Source: Bacteroidota bacterium (GTDB lineage: Bacteria; Bacteroidota; Bacteroidia; Flavobacteriales_F; PHOS-HE28). From it: a stretch of DNA of 64,000 bases. The notes beneath the pieces were generated by a model. It was not told the DNA's origin. It saw nothing but the letters and a program-made list of their open reading frames with translations, and searched no databases. The position numbers and the translations under genes were made by a program. Location of the stretch: contig JAFDZF010000100.1 of NCBI GenBank assembly GCA_018267055.1, forward strand, positions 1-64,000, written 5' to 3'. Position 1 is the first letter of the stretch; every line of letters begins with the position of its first letter. This document shows positions 32,634 through 40,668 of the stretch, one piece after another.

Positions 32634-34982
32634 ATGTTCCGGTCCCTCTGTTCCCTCGGCCTCCTTTTCGCTGCGCCGCTCCTCGCGCAGACCGTTCCGT
32701 CCATCGTCCCGGCGCCTGTCTCCCTGCGACTGCTCGGAGGCGAGCGCTCCCTGGAATGCCTGGTGCCGGCCGCCGCGGATGAGCTGGCGCGGCCGGTCGT
32801 GGAGCTGTTGCAGCGGGAATGGAAGGACGGCATGCCCATCCCCATGGCCTGCGACAAGCCGGCCCCGATCACCCTGCGCATCGTGCATCCCGACACGGCC
32901 GTCAGTGAAGAGACCTATTGGCTGAACATCACGCCGCAGGGGATCGACCTTTCCGCCACCACGCCGGCCGGGCTCTTCCGCGGCTCCCGCACGCTGGTGC
33001 AGCTGGTGGAGCAAGGGCGCGAGCAGCGGTCCGTGCCCTGCCTTTCCATCGTCGACCATCCCCGCTTCCCCTGGCGGGGCATGCACCTGGACGTGTGCCG
33101 CCACTTCTTCCCCGTGGAGTTCGTGAAGAAGTACATCGACCTGCTCGCACGGTATAAGATGAACAGTTTCCACTGGCACCTCACCGATGACCAGGGCTGG
33201 CGCATCGAGATCAAGAAGTACCCCAAGCTCACCGAAGTGGGCGCATGGCGCAAGGGCAGCCAGGTGGGGCCGTACAGCCGGCGTGAATATGACACCATTC
33301 CATACGGCGGCTTCTACACGCAGGACGAGATCCGCGAAGTGGTGGCCTATGCGGCGCAGCGGCACATCAACGTGGTACCGGAGATCGAGATGCCCGGGCA
33401 CGCGCTGGCAGCGCTAACGGCCCACCCGCATCTGGGCTGCACGGGCGGTCCGTACGAGGTGGAGAAGGGCTGGGGCGTGTTCGACGACGTGTTCTGCGCA
33501 GGCAACGACAGCGTGTTCATCGTACTGGAGGACGTGCTCACCGAAGTGATGGCGCTTTTCCCCAGCAGCTACATCCACATCGGTGGCGACGAATGCCCGA
33601 AGGAACGCTGGAAGACCTGCCCGAAATGCCAGGCGCGCATGAAGGCCGAAAAGCTGAAGGATGAGCACGAATTGCAGTCGTACTTCATCAAGCGCATCGA
33701 ACGGTTCGTGAACGCCAAGGGCCGGAAGATCATCGGCTGGGACGAGATCCTGGAGGGAGGGCTGGCGCCCAACGCCGCCGTGATGAGCTGGCGCGGCACC
33801 GAGGGCGCCATCGCCGCCGCCCGCAGCGGGCATTACGCCGTGATGAGCCCCGGCAGCTATTGCTATTTCGACCATTATCAGGGCGACCCGGCGAACGAGC
33901 CCCTGGCGATCGGCGGCTACACGCCGTTGCAAAAGGTGTACGGTTATGAGCCCGTTCCCAACGAACTGAAGCCCGAGGAAGCGCGCTACATCCTCGGCGC
34001 ACAAGGGAACCTATGGGCGGAGTACATCCTCACCACCGATCAGGTGGAGTACATGGCCGTACCGCGCATGCTCGCCCTGGCTGAAGTGCTGTGGACACCG
34101 AAAGCGAAGCGCGACGAAGCAAGCTTCATCCAGCGATTGGAGAAGGAGTTCCCGAGACTGGATGAGTTGAAGGTGAATGCGAGCAGGAGCTTGTACCAAG
34201 TGCAGATCAAGCCTGAACAGGGACCTCATTCCGGGGAGATCCAGATCACACTAACCGGGACGAGAGAAGGAATGCCGATCAAAGTGACCCTCACAGACAA
34301 TCCCCCAGAGCCTGATGGAAGTTATTGGATGGCGATCGGTAACTCCACGAGTCAATACGATGGACCTTTTACCATAAAGGAGCCATTCATCGTTTCGGCC
34401 TCCCATCTCACCAAAGACATCTTCACGAACGAGAAAGAACCCTTTCCCATTTCATCAAAGAAGTTCAATTTCAACCTCGCCACCGCCCGGCCCATCACCC
34501 TGAGCGAACCGCCGAACGAACGCTACGCCGAAGGCGGCGCCTTCACCCTGGTGGATGGCATCACCGGGCAGGAGAAACGGGTGAATACCGAATGGCTGGG
34601 CTGGCGCAAGAGCGTCACCATCACGGTGGACCTGGATAGCGTGCAGGATATCCATTCCATGGGCGTCGGGGCGCGCAACGAGACCTATAGCTGGATCCAC
34701 CTGCCCAAGCGGATCACGTTCAGCCTGAGCACGGATGGTCGCAGTTTCCAGACCATCGGCACGGCGAGCCCGCCCACCGGCAACGAGACCTGGCGCGATG
34801 AGGGCGGCCAGGAGCAGCTCCGTCCGTTGGTGCCGCAGGGGCGGTACCAGTTGGGGATCGATCGGGGCGGCCGGGGCCGCTTCGTGCGGATCACCGTGGA
34901 GCACCCCGGGGCCATTCCGCAGGGCTATCCCGGTGCCGGAAGCCCCGCCTGGTTGTTCCTGGACGAGATCGAGGTGAGGTGA
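32634..34982 (+). CDS. Beta-N-acetylhexosaminidase, GH20
   Basis: A 782-residue exported glycosidase. Order: signal peptide (about 1-19, ending LLAQ), GH20b N-terminal domain (about 25-150), the GH20 barrel (about 150-500) with FHWHLTDDQGWRIEIKKYP and the catalytic pair Asp319-Glu320 in HIGGDECPKERW, a small Ig-like CHB_HEX-type domain (about 520-620) and a discoidin/F5-8-like carbohydrate-binding domain (about 625-782). It removes terminal GlcNAc/GalNAc from glycans by substrate-assisted catalysis. The region 34130-34477 is strikingly AT-richer than the rest and covers the Ig-like domain. The gene interrupts the usual rpsP-rimM pair. Confidence 0.93.
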   Translation: MFRSLCSLGLLFAAPLLAQTVPSIVPAPVSLRLLGGERSLECLVPAAADELARPVVELLQREWKDGMPIPMACDKPAPITLRIVHPDTAVSEETYWLNITPQGIDLSATTPAGLFRGSRTLVQLVEQGREQRSVPCLSIVDHPRFPWRGMHLDVCRHFFPVEFVKKYIDLLARYKMNSFHWHLTDDQGWRIEIKKYPKLTEVGAWRKGSQVGPYSRREYDTIPYGGFYTQDEIREVVAYAAQRHINVVPEIEMPGHALAALTAHPHLGCTGGPYEVEKGWGVFDDVFCAGNDSVFIVLEDVLTEVMALFPSSYIHIGGDECPKERWKTCPKCQARMKAEKLKDEHELQSYFIKRIERFVNAKGRKIIGWDEILEGGLAPNAAVMSWRGTEGAIAAARSGHYAVMSPGSYCYFDHYQGDPANEPLAIGGYTPLQKVYGYEPVPNELKPEEARYILGAQGNLWAEYILTTDQVEYMAVPRMLALAEVLWTPKAKRDEASFIQRLEKEFPRLDELKVNASRSLYQVQIKPEQGPHSGEIQITLTGTREGMPIKVTLTDNPPEPDGSYWMAIGNSTSQYDGPFTIKEPFIVSASHLTKDIFTNEKEPFPISSKKFNFNLATARPITLSEPPNERYAEGGAFTLVDGITGQEKRVNTEWLGWRKSVTITVDLDSVQDIHSMGVGARNETYSWIHLPKRITFSLSTDGRSFQTIGTASPPTGNETWRDEGGQEQLRPLVPQGRYQLGIDRGGRGRFVRITVEHPGAIPQGYPGAGSPAWLFLDEIEVR

Positions 34983-34990
34983 CCGGAATG

Positions 34991-35020
34991 AAAAAGCCCC
35001 GCGCCGGGGCACAGGGCTTT
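34991..35020 (-). terminator. Intrinsic terminator after rpsP
   Basis: On the minus strand GCCCCGGCGCGGGGC (5-bp core stem) runs into TTTTT (34991-34995); an outer pairing GGGCTTT/AAAGCCC is also possible. It sits 20 bases after the rpsP stop and 8 bases past the convergent hexosaminidase stop, so it may serve both genes. Confidence 0.75.
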
Positions 35021-35039
35021 CCTTTCGTTGCAGGTGGGC

Positions 35040-35576
35040 TTACTCGGCCGCGGGCGCTTCGCCCTCGGCGGCGGGAGCGGCCTCTTCGGCGGCCGGTGCA
35101 GCGGCAGCGGCGCTGGCGGCGGCCAGTTTCGCGCTGAGGGCGGCGGCCTGGTCCTCGGCCTTCTTCGTCTCCGCGGCGATGCGGGCCTTCAGGGCGCTGT
35201 CGGCGGCCTGGCCGAGCTTGGAACGCTTGCCCTCGATCTTCGCGTTCTTCTCGTTCATCCACGCGTCGTAGCGGCGGTCGGCCTCCTCCTGGCTGAAGGC
35301 GCCTTTCTTCACGCCGTTCTGCAGGTGGTTCTTGTACACCACGCCGGTGTAGCTCAGGATCGCCCGGCAGGTGTCCGTGGGCTGGGCGCCTTTCTGGAGC
35401 CAGTCCAGGGCCTTGGCGCGGTCGATCTCGATGAACGCGGGGTTCTGGTTGGGGTCGTAAGCACCGATCCTCTCGATGTACTTACCGTCGCGCGGGGCGC
35501 GCTGATCAGCCACCACCAAGTGGTAGTAGGGCTGGCCTTTCTTGCCTTTCCTCTGAAGGCGGATGCGGGTCGGCAT
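35040..35576 (-). CDS. rpsP: 30S ribosomal protein S16
   Basis: A 178-residue S16. The first 80 residues (MPTRIRLQRKGKKGQPYYHLVVADQRAPRDGKYIERIGAYDPNQ) are standard; the last 60 are an Ala/Glu/Lys-rich extension (about 120-178), as is common in Bacteroidota S16. The start at 35576 is the family start; upstream in-frame sequence is not conserved. A CATCTTTG box (about 35601-35608, minus) may be its -7 element. Its usual partner rimM is displaced by the hexosaminidase gene. Confidence 0.97.
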   Translation of the reverse strand: MPTRIRLQRKGKKGQPYYHLVVADQRAPRDGKYIERIGAYDPNQNPAFIEIDRAKALDWLQKGAQPTDTCRAILSYTGVVYKNHLQNGVKKGAFSQEEADRRYDAWMNEKNAKIEGKRSKLGQAADSALKARIAAETKKAEDQAAALSAKLAAASAAAAAPAAEEAAPAAEGEAPAAE

Positions 35577-35661
35577 GTCGCGTGTTTGTTGAAAATGGGG
35601 CGCAAAGATGCGAAAGATCCCCGGAACTGTCGGCAATTCCTTCCCGGACGGGCCTTCCGGA

Positions 35662-35669
35662 TAGATTCG
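35662..35669 (+). promoter_or_regulatory. -7 promoter box of the DUF4421 gene
   Basis: TAGATTCG, one base from TAnnTTTG, ends 5 bases before the GTG at 35675 and supports that GTG as the start. Confidence 0.4.
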
Positions 35670-35674
35670 CGGCC

Positions 35675-36736
35675 GTGCGCCAGCGCCTCCTCCCCCTCCT
35701 GTTCCTGCTGCCGCTGGGGGCCGTCCACGCGCAACTGGGGGACAAACTAAGGGACCTGCTCGCGAGCGATACCGCGGCCCCGCCCGACCACGACACCACC
35801 TACATCGTCTCCTACCGCGAGCGGCTGGTGGTGAGCGCCGTGACCACCTTCCGCAGCGTGAACGTGGACCTGGAGGGCACCGACCGCACCCTCTCCTACA
35901 CCACCAACAGCGCGTCGCAGTTCGGCTTCGGGCTGGACTACAAGTGGCTCAGCGTGGAGGCCACCTTCCAGATACCGGCCTGGAGCGCCAGCGTGCCGGG
36001 CCTGGGCAGCACCACCTCCCGCGGCTTCGGCCTGGGCATCACGGGGCGGCGGCTCTGGGGGCGGGCCTTCTGGAACCGCACCCAGGGGTTCTACCTGGAC
36101 GAGGCCGCCCGATGGGTACCGGACTGGACGGAACGCACGCCCACACCGGTGCGCGGCGACCTCGTGAACAATACGGTGCTGGCCACGGCCAACTTCGCCC
36201 TGAGCACGAAGCAGCGCTTCAGCCAGAACGCCGCCCTGTTCCAGATGGAGCGGCAGAAGAAGAGCGCCGGCACCTTCGTCGTGGGCGCTTCCGCCTGGCT
36301 CACCGACGTGCGCGGCGACAGCGCCCTGCTGACCGCCGCCCAGACCGACACCTTCGGCCTGGCCGTGCGCTTCTCCTCGGTGCGGCGGGCCGTGGTGGGG
36401 ATGTCCGTGGGCTACACGCACACCTTCGCCTTCTGGCACAAAGGCTTCATCACCCTGGCGGTCCTGCCCGGCCTGGCCTACCAGTACCAGGAGATCCGGG
36501 CCGAGAACGGGGCCACGGTCCAGGGCGGCAGCGGCGCGGGCCTGAGCGAGTTCCGCATAGGCGCGGGCTTCAACGGCGATGCCTGGTACATGGCGATGGT
36601 GCTGGCCTATTACTACAGCACCGGCAAGCTGGACGAGCGCATCGGCCTGGGCACCACCTACGGCTTCGCCCGGTTCGCCCTGGGGCTCCGCTTCGGCGGC
36701 CCGCGCATCAAAGGGCTGGACAAGGTGGGGCTATGA
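35675..36736 (+). CDS. DUF4421 outer-membrane-like protein
   Basis: I take the GTG at 35675 as start because it gives a signal peptide (VRQRLLPLLFLLPLGAVHA) and sits behind a -7 box; an ATG at 35582 would overlap the rpsP promoter region. The 353-residue product is beta-rich with alternating hydrophobic and aromatic residues (GFGLDYKWLSVEATFQIP, FGLGITGRRLWGRAFWN, MAMVLAYYYSTGKL), typical of DUF4421 proteins of Bacteroidota, predicted outer-membrane beta-barrels. Role unknown. Its end overlaps the convergent SnoaL-like gene by 6 bases. Confidence 0.78.
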   Translation: MRQRLLPLLFLLPLGAVHAQLGDKLRDLLASDTAAPPDHDTTYIVSYRERLVVSAVTTFRSVNVDLEGTDRTLSYTTNSASQFGFGLDYKWLSVEATFQIPAWSASVPGLGSTTSRGFGLGITGRRLWGRAFWNRTQGFYLDEAARWVPDWTERTPTPVRGDLVNNTVLATANFALSTKQRFSQNAALFQMERQKKSAGTFVVGASAWLTDVRGDSALLTAAQTDTFGLAVRFSSVRRAVVGMSVGYTHTFAFWHKGFITLAVLPGLAYQYQEIRAENGATVQGGSGAGLSEFRIGAGFNGDAWYMAMVLAYYYSTGKLDERIGLGTTYGFARFALGLRFGGPRIKGLDKVGL

Positions 36737-37186
36737 GCCCTCCAGGGCCCGGCGCAGGGCCGCTGCAGCGGTGCGCTGCACCCGCGTCCGCACCAGGGGC
36801 GTCCAGCCGAGCAGCAGGCCGCTCGTGCCCAGTGCCTGGCGCGACCAGCGCCAGAACGGGAACGTGTCCACCTGGCGAACGATCAGGCCGTCCTGGAAGC
36901 GGAACGCCGACGAGATGACGTTGTGCACCGGCCGCCCCGTGCGGCTGAAGGTGTACCAGGCCTCCCACCGGCAGTGGCCTTCCGCATCCGTCTCATCCAG
37001 CACGGTGAAGGCCGTGCGCAGGTCCGTGCCACTGGTCAGGAGCATCGCCCACATGGCGCGTACGCCCGCCGCATCAAGGTCCGGGAACACCGGGTCGCTG
37101 AAGCGGGCCGCCGGGTGGTAGCAAGCCCCCATGGCCTGCGGATCACGCCGGGCGAAAGCCTCGTGGAAGCGGGTGATGAGGGACAT
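36731..37186 (-). CDS. SnoaL-like (NTF2-fold) protein
   Basis: A 151-residue small soluble protein with the cone-shaped NTF2 fold signature: an opening helix (LITRFHEAFARRDPQAMGACYHPAARFSDPVF), WAMLLTS, and strands HCRWEAWYTFSRTGRPVHNVISSAFRFQDGLIVRQVDTF. Such proteins are small cyclases, isomerases or carriers. It starts at 37186 and is divergent from the FAD monooxygenase across an AT-rich 72-base region that probably holds a MarR operator, so the two may be coregulated and act on the same compound. Confidence 0.85.
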   Translation of the reverse strand: MSLITRFHEAFARRDPQAMGACYHPAARFSDPVFPDLDAAGVRAMWAMLLTSGTDLRTAFTVLDETDAEGHCRWEAWYTFSRTGRPVHNVISSAFRFQDGLIVRQVDTFPFWRWSRQALGTSGLLLGWTPLVRTRVQRTAAAALRRALEGS

Positions 37187-37211
37187 GAGGTGAAGGTAAG
37201 CGGGAGGACCG

Positions 37212-37240
37212 CTGATATATTTCATTTTTTAAGATATTTG
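37212..37240. promoter_or_regulatory. Candidate MarR operator in the SnoaL/monooxygenase divergent promoter
   Basis: An AT-rich imperfect palindrome (ATATTT near 37217-37222 and AGATAT at 37232-37237 around a T tract) ends with AAGATATTTG (37231-37240). The same AAGATATTT, in the same orientation to transcription, precedes the marR gene (minus strand, about 38940-38930). The shared motif suggests a common repressor site over the -7 region. Confidence 0.45.
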
Positions 37241-37258
37241 CATTCCAAACAAAAACCC

Positions 37259-38455
37259 ATGCCTCCACGCAAGGCCCTCGTCATCGGCGCCGGGATCGCC
37301 GGTCCTGCCACGGCCCTCTTCCTGAAGCGCGCCGGCATCGACGCCATCGTCCATGAGGCCGCCCCCGCGCCCGACGACCACCAGGGCCTGTTCCTCAACC
37401 TGGCCACCAACGGGGTGCGCGTGCTGCACGCGCTGGGGCTCGAAGCCGCGCTGACCGCCTGCGGCTCCTCCTGCCGCGGCATGGCGATGCACAACGACGA
37501 GGGCCGCCTGTTGGCCACCATCACGAACGGCGCGGTGGAAGGCCGTGGTCCCGCCAGCCTGGTCATCCTGCGCGGGACGCTCCAGCGCGTCCTGCGCGAA
37601 GCGGCGATGGACGCGGGCATCCCCTTCCGGTTCGGGAAGCGCCTGCTGCGCATCGAGGACGACGGGCACACCGTGACCGCCTGGTTCGAGGACGGCACCA
37701 CGGACCAGGGCGACCTGCTCATCGGCTGCGACGGCCTGCGGTCGCGCACCCGCCGGCTGCTGCTGCCGCAGGCCCCGGACCCGCGCTACACCGGCCTGCT
37801 CAGCCTGGGCGCCCGCACGCACGACGCCAGCATCGCTCCCACGCCCGACCGCATGCACATGTTCTTCGGCAAGCAGGCCTTCTTCGGCTATACGGCCCGG
37901 CCCGACGGCGATATCCTCTGGTTCAGCAATATCGCCCGCGCCGACGAGCCGGCCCGGGGCGAGCTGGATGCCTGGTCGTCGCTGGACCGGCGGGACCTGC
38001 TGCTGGACCAACATGCGAGCGACCCCGACACCGTGCGACGGATCATCGCCTCCACGCGGGGGGCCATCGGGGCCTATCCTATCCACGACCTGCCGCGGCT
38101 GGATGCGTGGCACCGGGGGCTGGGCTGCGTGATCGGCGATGCGGCGCACGCCACCTCGCCCCATGCCGGCCAGGGGGCGGCGATGGCATTGGAGGACGCG
38201 ATGCTGCTCGCCCGCACGCTCCGCGGCGCGGCGCACATCCCGGAAGCGTTCGCACGGTTCGAGGACCTGCGCCGCGAGCGGGTGACGAAGCTCGTGGCCT
38301 TCGCGGCCCGCACCGGGAAGAACAAGCTGCCCACCACCCCGCTCGGCCGCGGCCTTCGCGACCTTTTCCTGCCCATGGCCCTGAAAGTGTTCGCCTCGCC
38401 CTCCGCGATGTCGTGGGTGGACCAGTACCGCATCGACTGGGACGAGGCCGCCTAG
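37259..38455 (+). CDS. FAD-dependent aromatic-type monooxygenase
   Basis: A 398-residue group A flavoprotein monooxygenase. Seen: dinucleotide motif VIGAGIAGPATALFLKRAG (Gly10, Gly12, Gly15), the DG motif LLIGCDGLRSRTRR, and the second FAD motif IGDAAHATSPHAGQGAAMALEDAMLLA. Relatives hydroxylate aromatic acids, urate or antibiotics (TetX group). The gene is flanked by a SnoaL-like gene and a MarR gene with similar promoter elements, which points to an inducible response to an aromatic or antibiotic-like compound. Substrate unknown. The leader is AT-rich, unlike the rest of the window. Confidence 0.9.
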   Translation: MPPRKALVIGAGIAGPATALFLKRAGIDAIVHEAAPAPDDHQGLFLNLATNGVRVLHALGLEAALTACGSSCRGMAMHNDEGRLLATITNGAVEGRGPASLVILRGTLQRVLREAAMDAGIPFRFGKRLLRIEDDGHTVTAWFEDGTTDQGDLLIGCDGLRSRTRRLLLPQAPDPRYTGLLSLGARTHDASIAPTPDRMHMFFGKQAFFGYTARPDGDILWFSNIARADEPARGELDAWSSLDRRDLLLDQHASDPDTVRRIIASTRGAIGAYPIHDLPRLDAWHRGLGCVIGDAAHATSPHAGQGAAMALEDAMLLARTLRGAAHIPEAFARFEDLRRERVTKLVAFAARTGKNKLPTTPLGRGLRDLFLPMALKVFASPSAMSWVDQYRIDWDEAA

Positions 38456-38462
38456 GCTGACC

Positions 38463-38924
38463 TCAGCGCTTCCGCAAAGCGGCGATCTCCGCCGTGATGA
38501 CGCCGCCGGCACGCTGGTGGAAGTCGATCAGCACGCGCAGCTCTTCGGCGGTGAACGTGCCGATCAAGCGCTCCATGGCCTGGGCCATGGGGGCATACAG
38601 CATCGCCACCTTCACCATGGCGGGTCCCGGCCGGATGTAGACCTTGCGGCGGTCCTTCGTGTCGCGTTCCCGCTGCACGTAGCCGCCTTTCTCCAGCTTG
38701 TCCACGATGCCGGTGATGGCGCCCGTGCTGAGCCCGGACAGCTCCGCGAGCTTCCCCGCGGTCAGGTCGGGGTACAGGTTCACCAGGTCCAGGCATTCGC
38801 TGTGGCTGGCCTTCAAGCCCACCCGTTCCGCCACGGCATGCCCCATCAAGGCGCCCTGCGAGCTGCTGAGGCGGATGATCGTGATCAGCGTGCCGACCAG
38901 TTCCTTTTTCGACGGTTGGGCCAC
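38463..38924 (-). CDS. MarR-family transcriptional regulator
   Basis: A 153-residue winged-helix repressor starting at a GTG (38924). Seen: LDLVNLYPDLTAGKLAELSGLSTGAITGIVDKLEKGGYVQRERDTKDRRKVYIRP, the helix-turn-helix and the wing with the DxRxxxxxP signature. It is convergent with the monooxygenase gene (7 bases between stops). A near-perfect palindrome overlies its own promoter, so it is likely autoregulated and to control the neighbouring monooxygenase and SnoaL-like genes in response to a phenolic or drug-like ligand. Confidence 0.92.
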   Translation of the reverse strand: MAQPSKKELVGTLITIIRLSSSQGALMGHAVAERVGLKASHSECLDLVNLYPDLTAGKLAELSGLSTGAITGIVDKLEKGGYVQRERDTKDRRKVYIRPGPAMVKVAMLYAPMAQAMERLIGTFTAEELRVLIDFHQRAGGVITAEIAALRKR

Positions 38925-38935
38925 GGGGTAAATAT

Positions 38936-38956
38936 CTTGATTTTTAAAATATCAAG
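38936..38956. promoter_or_regulatory. Candidate MarR operator upstream of marR
   Basis: A 21-base near-perfect palindrome with half sites CTTGAT (38936-38941) and ATCAAG (38951-38956) around an A/T core lies 12 bases before the GTG start. Length and symmetry suit a MarR dimer. Confidence 0.6.
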
Positions 38957-39063
38957 GGGTTCCAAGAACGGCCCCGGACCGGTCCATCCCGGCCCACCGG
39001 CCGAAGACCGCTTTTCCGCACCTTGCATCCGCTTGTCCCATTCGTTCATCCTATCCCTTTACC

Positions 39064-40617
39064 ATGCGATCCATTTTGCTGATCCCTTCCCTTGCCTGTT
39101 CGTTCGTCCTGCTCGCCCAGGACCCGGTACTGACCCTGAAGCTTACCGACGCCTATCCGCTGGAGATGCCCACGCTCCACCCTTATGCGCTGTATGCCCA
39201 AGCCACCATCGACGCCCCGGAGACCATCTCGTCGGTGGTCTTCCACGTGGACGGTACCGACCTCCCCGCCACCGCGGTGAACGGGGCCTATGAAGCGTGG
39301 TGGACGCCCTCGGGCTATGGAGAGCACGCCGTGAGCGCCACCGTCACCGCCAGCAATGGGAATACCGCCTCAGCGCTGGTGAACGTGACGGTGAGCAGCA
39401 CCATCACCGACCGCACGGTGACCACCTTCGACGGCGCAGTGATCGACTGGACGAGCCTAGGCACGCAGTGGTACACCGGCAGCTACACCCTGCCGCAGTC
39501 CGTGGGAGCATATGACCACATCGTGGCCCACCTGGCCGTGAGCTGCCCCGCTGTGACCGGCGGCTGCGACGATTACGACCGGCTCGCCTATGTACAAGCG
39601 AAAGCCCCCAATGGCGAATGGGTGGAGATCATCCGCTACATCACACCGTTCGGCGTGGCGTGCGACCATTCGATCGACATCAGCGACTTCGCCTCGCTGC
39701 TCCAAGGCAACACGGAGATCCGGATGTACATCGATACCTGGGGCTCGGGCGGTTGGAAGCTGGACCTCGACCTCACGTACGAGGCCGGGACGCCTGCATA
39801 CCTCTACTCCACCGTGCAGGAGGTCTGGCACGGCAACTACAACTTCGGCGACCCGGCCGACCTGCAACCGGTGGACACGGTGACGATCGCCCCGCCGATG
39901 GGCGTGGAAGCCGCCTCGCTGCGCCTGGTGACGACCGGTCATGGCTGGGGGCAGAACAACACCGGGAACGCCGCTGAGTTCTATCATGCCATCCATCACG
40001 TGTTCGTGAACGGCCAATCCTTCACGCAGGACCTGTGGACCGACTGCAGCCCGAACCCGGACGGCTGTTCCCCGCAGAACGGCACCTGGCAGTATGATCG
40101 CGCAGGGTGGTGCCCGGGCAGCGTCTCCCCGCCGTTCGTCTATGACCTGACCCCCTTGCTGGGCGGAGCCCCCTTCGAATGCGCCTACATCTTCCAGACC
40201 AACTACGTGGACCAGTGCCACCCGAACAACCCGAACTGCGTGAGCGGCACCACCTGCCCGGACTGCAATGACGGGTACAACCCCTACTACCCGGTGAGCT
40301 GCTACCTGATCGGCCGCAGCAATGGGCCGCTGAGCATGGGGGTGGCGGCTCCCACGACCGATGACGCGATGCCTTCCCTGCGTCTGGGCCCCAACCCGTG
40401 TGATGGCCGCTTCACCCTGCACCTGGATCGTGATCCGGGTGCCTGCGTGGTCACCGTGCACGATGTGAGCGGCGAGACCTTGCGCACCTGGTACTTCGGC
40501 TCCAAGGACCAACTGGAAACTTATCCGTTCGATGTGCGGAAACTTGCCGTGGGCACCTACTTCGTCAAGGTGCAGGGCCGCACGACCCAGGCCGCCGCGA
40601 AGCTGGTGGTGCGGTGA
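39064..40617 (+). CDS. PNGase F-like glycoamidase with T9SS type A tail
   Basis: A 517-residue secreted protein: signal peptide (about 1-18), an Ig-like module (about 25-120), a PNGase F region (about 125-420) and a T9SS type A sorting tail (about 440-517: LRLGPNPCDGRFTLHL, VHDVSGE, LAVGTYFVKV, KLVVR). PNGase F marks are strong: DDYDRLAYVQ, GEWVEIIRYITPFG, MYIDTWGSGGWKLDLDLTYE, VTTGHGWGQNN, AEFYHAIHHVFVNG and GTWQYDRAGWCPG. PNGase F cleaves the Asn-GlcNAc bond of N-glycoproteins, with Asp and Glu residues in these blocks. A Cys-rich insert (about 375-405) may be structural. True PNGase F activity is likely but not proven. Confidence 0.88.
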   Translation: MRSILLIPSLACSFVLLAQDPVLTLKLTDAYPLEMPTLHPYALYAQATIDAPETISSVVFHVDGTDLPATAVNGAYEAWWTPSGYGEHAVSATVTASNGNTASALVNVTVSSTITDRTVTTFDGAVIDWTSLGTQWYTGSYTLPQSVGAYDHIVAHLAVSCPAVTGGCDDYDRLAYVQAKAPNGEWVEIIRYITPFGVACDHSIDISDFASLLQGNTEIRMYIDTWGSGGWKLDLDLTYEAGTPAYLYSTVQEVWHGNYNFGDPADLQPVDTVTIAPPMGVEAASLRLVTTGHGWGQNNTGNAAEFYHAIHHVFVNGQSFTQDLWTDCSPNPDGCSPQNGTWQYDRAGWCPGSVSPPFVYDLTPLLGGAPFECAYIFQTNYVDQCHPNNPNCVSGTTCPDCNDGYNPYYPVSCYLIGRSNGPLSMGVAAPTTDDAMPSLRLGPNPCDGRFTLHLDRDPGACVVTVHDVSGETLRTWYFGSKDQLETYPFDVRKLAVGTYFVKVQGRTTQAAAKLVVR

Positions 40618-40635
40618 GCCACCACCCATGGCCTG

Positions 40636-40666
40636 AAGGGGGTATCACAAATTGTGATACCCCCTT
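40636..40666. repeat. Palindrome copy 1 flanking the ORF6N gene
   Basis: Perfect 15-base arms AAGGGGGTATCACAA (40636-40650) and TTGTGATACCCCCTT (40652-40666) around one central A. It lies 2 bases beyond the ORF6N stop and 18 bases past the PNGase-like gene stop, and is followed by TTTCTT-like bases in the plus direction, so it may also end plus-strand transcription. Confidence 0.9.
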
Positions 40667-40668
40667 TC

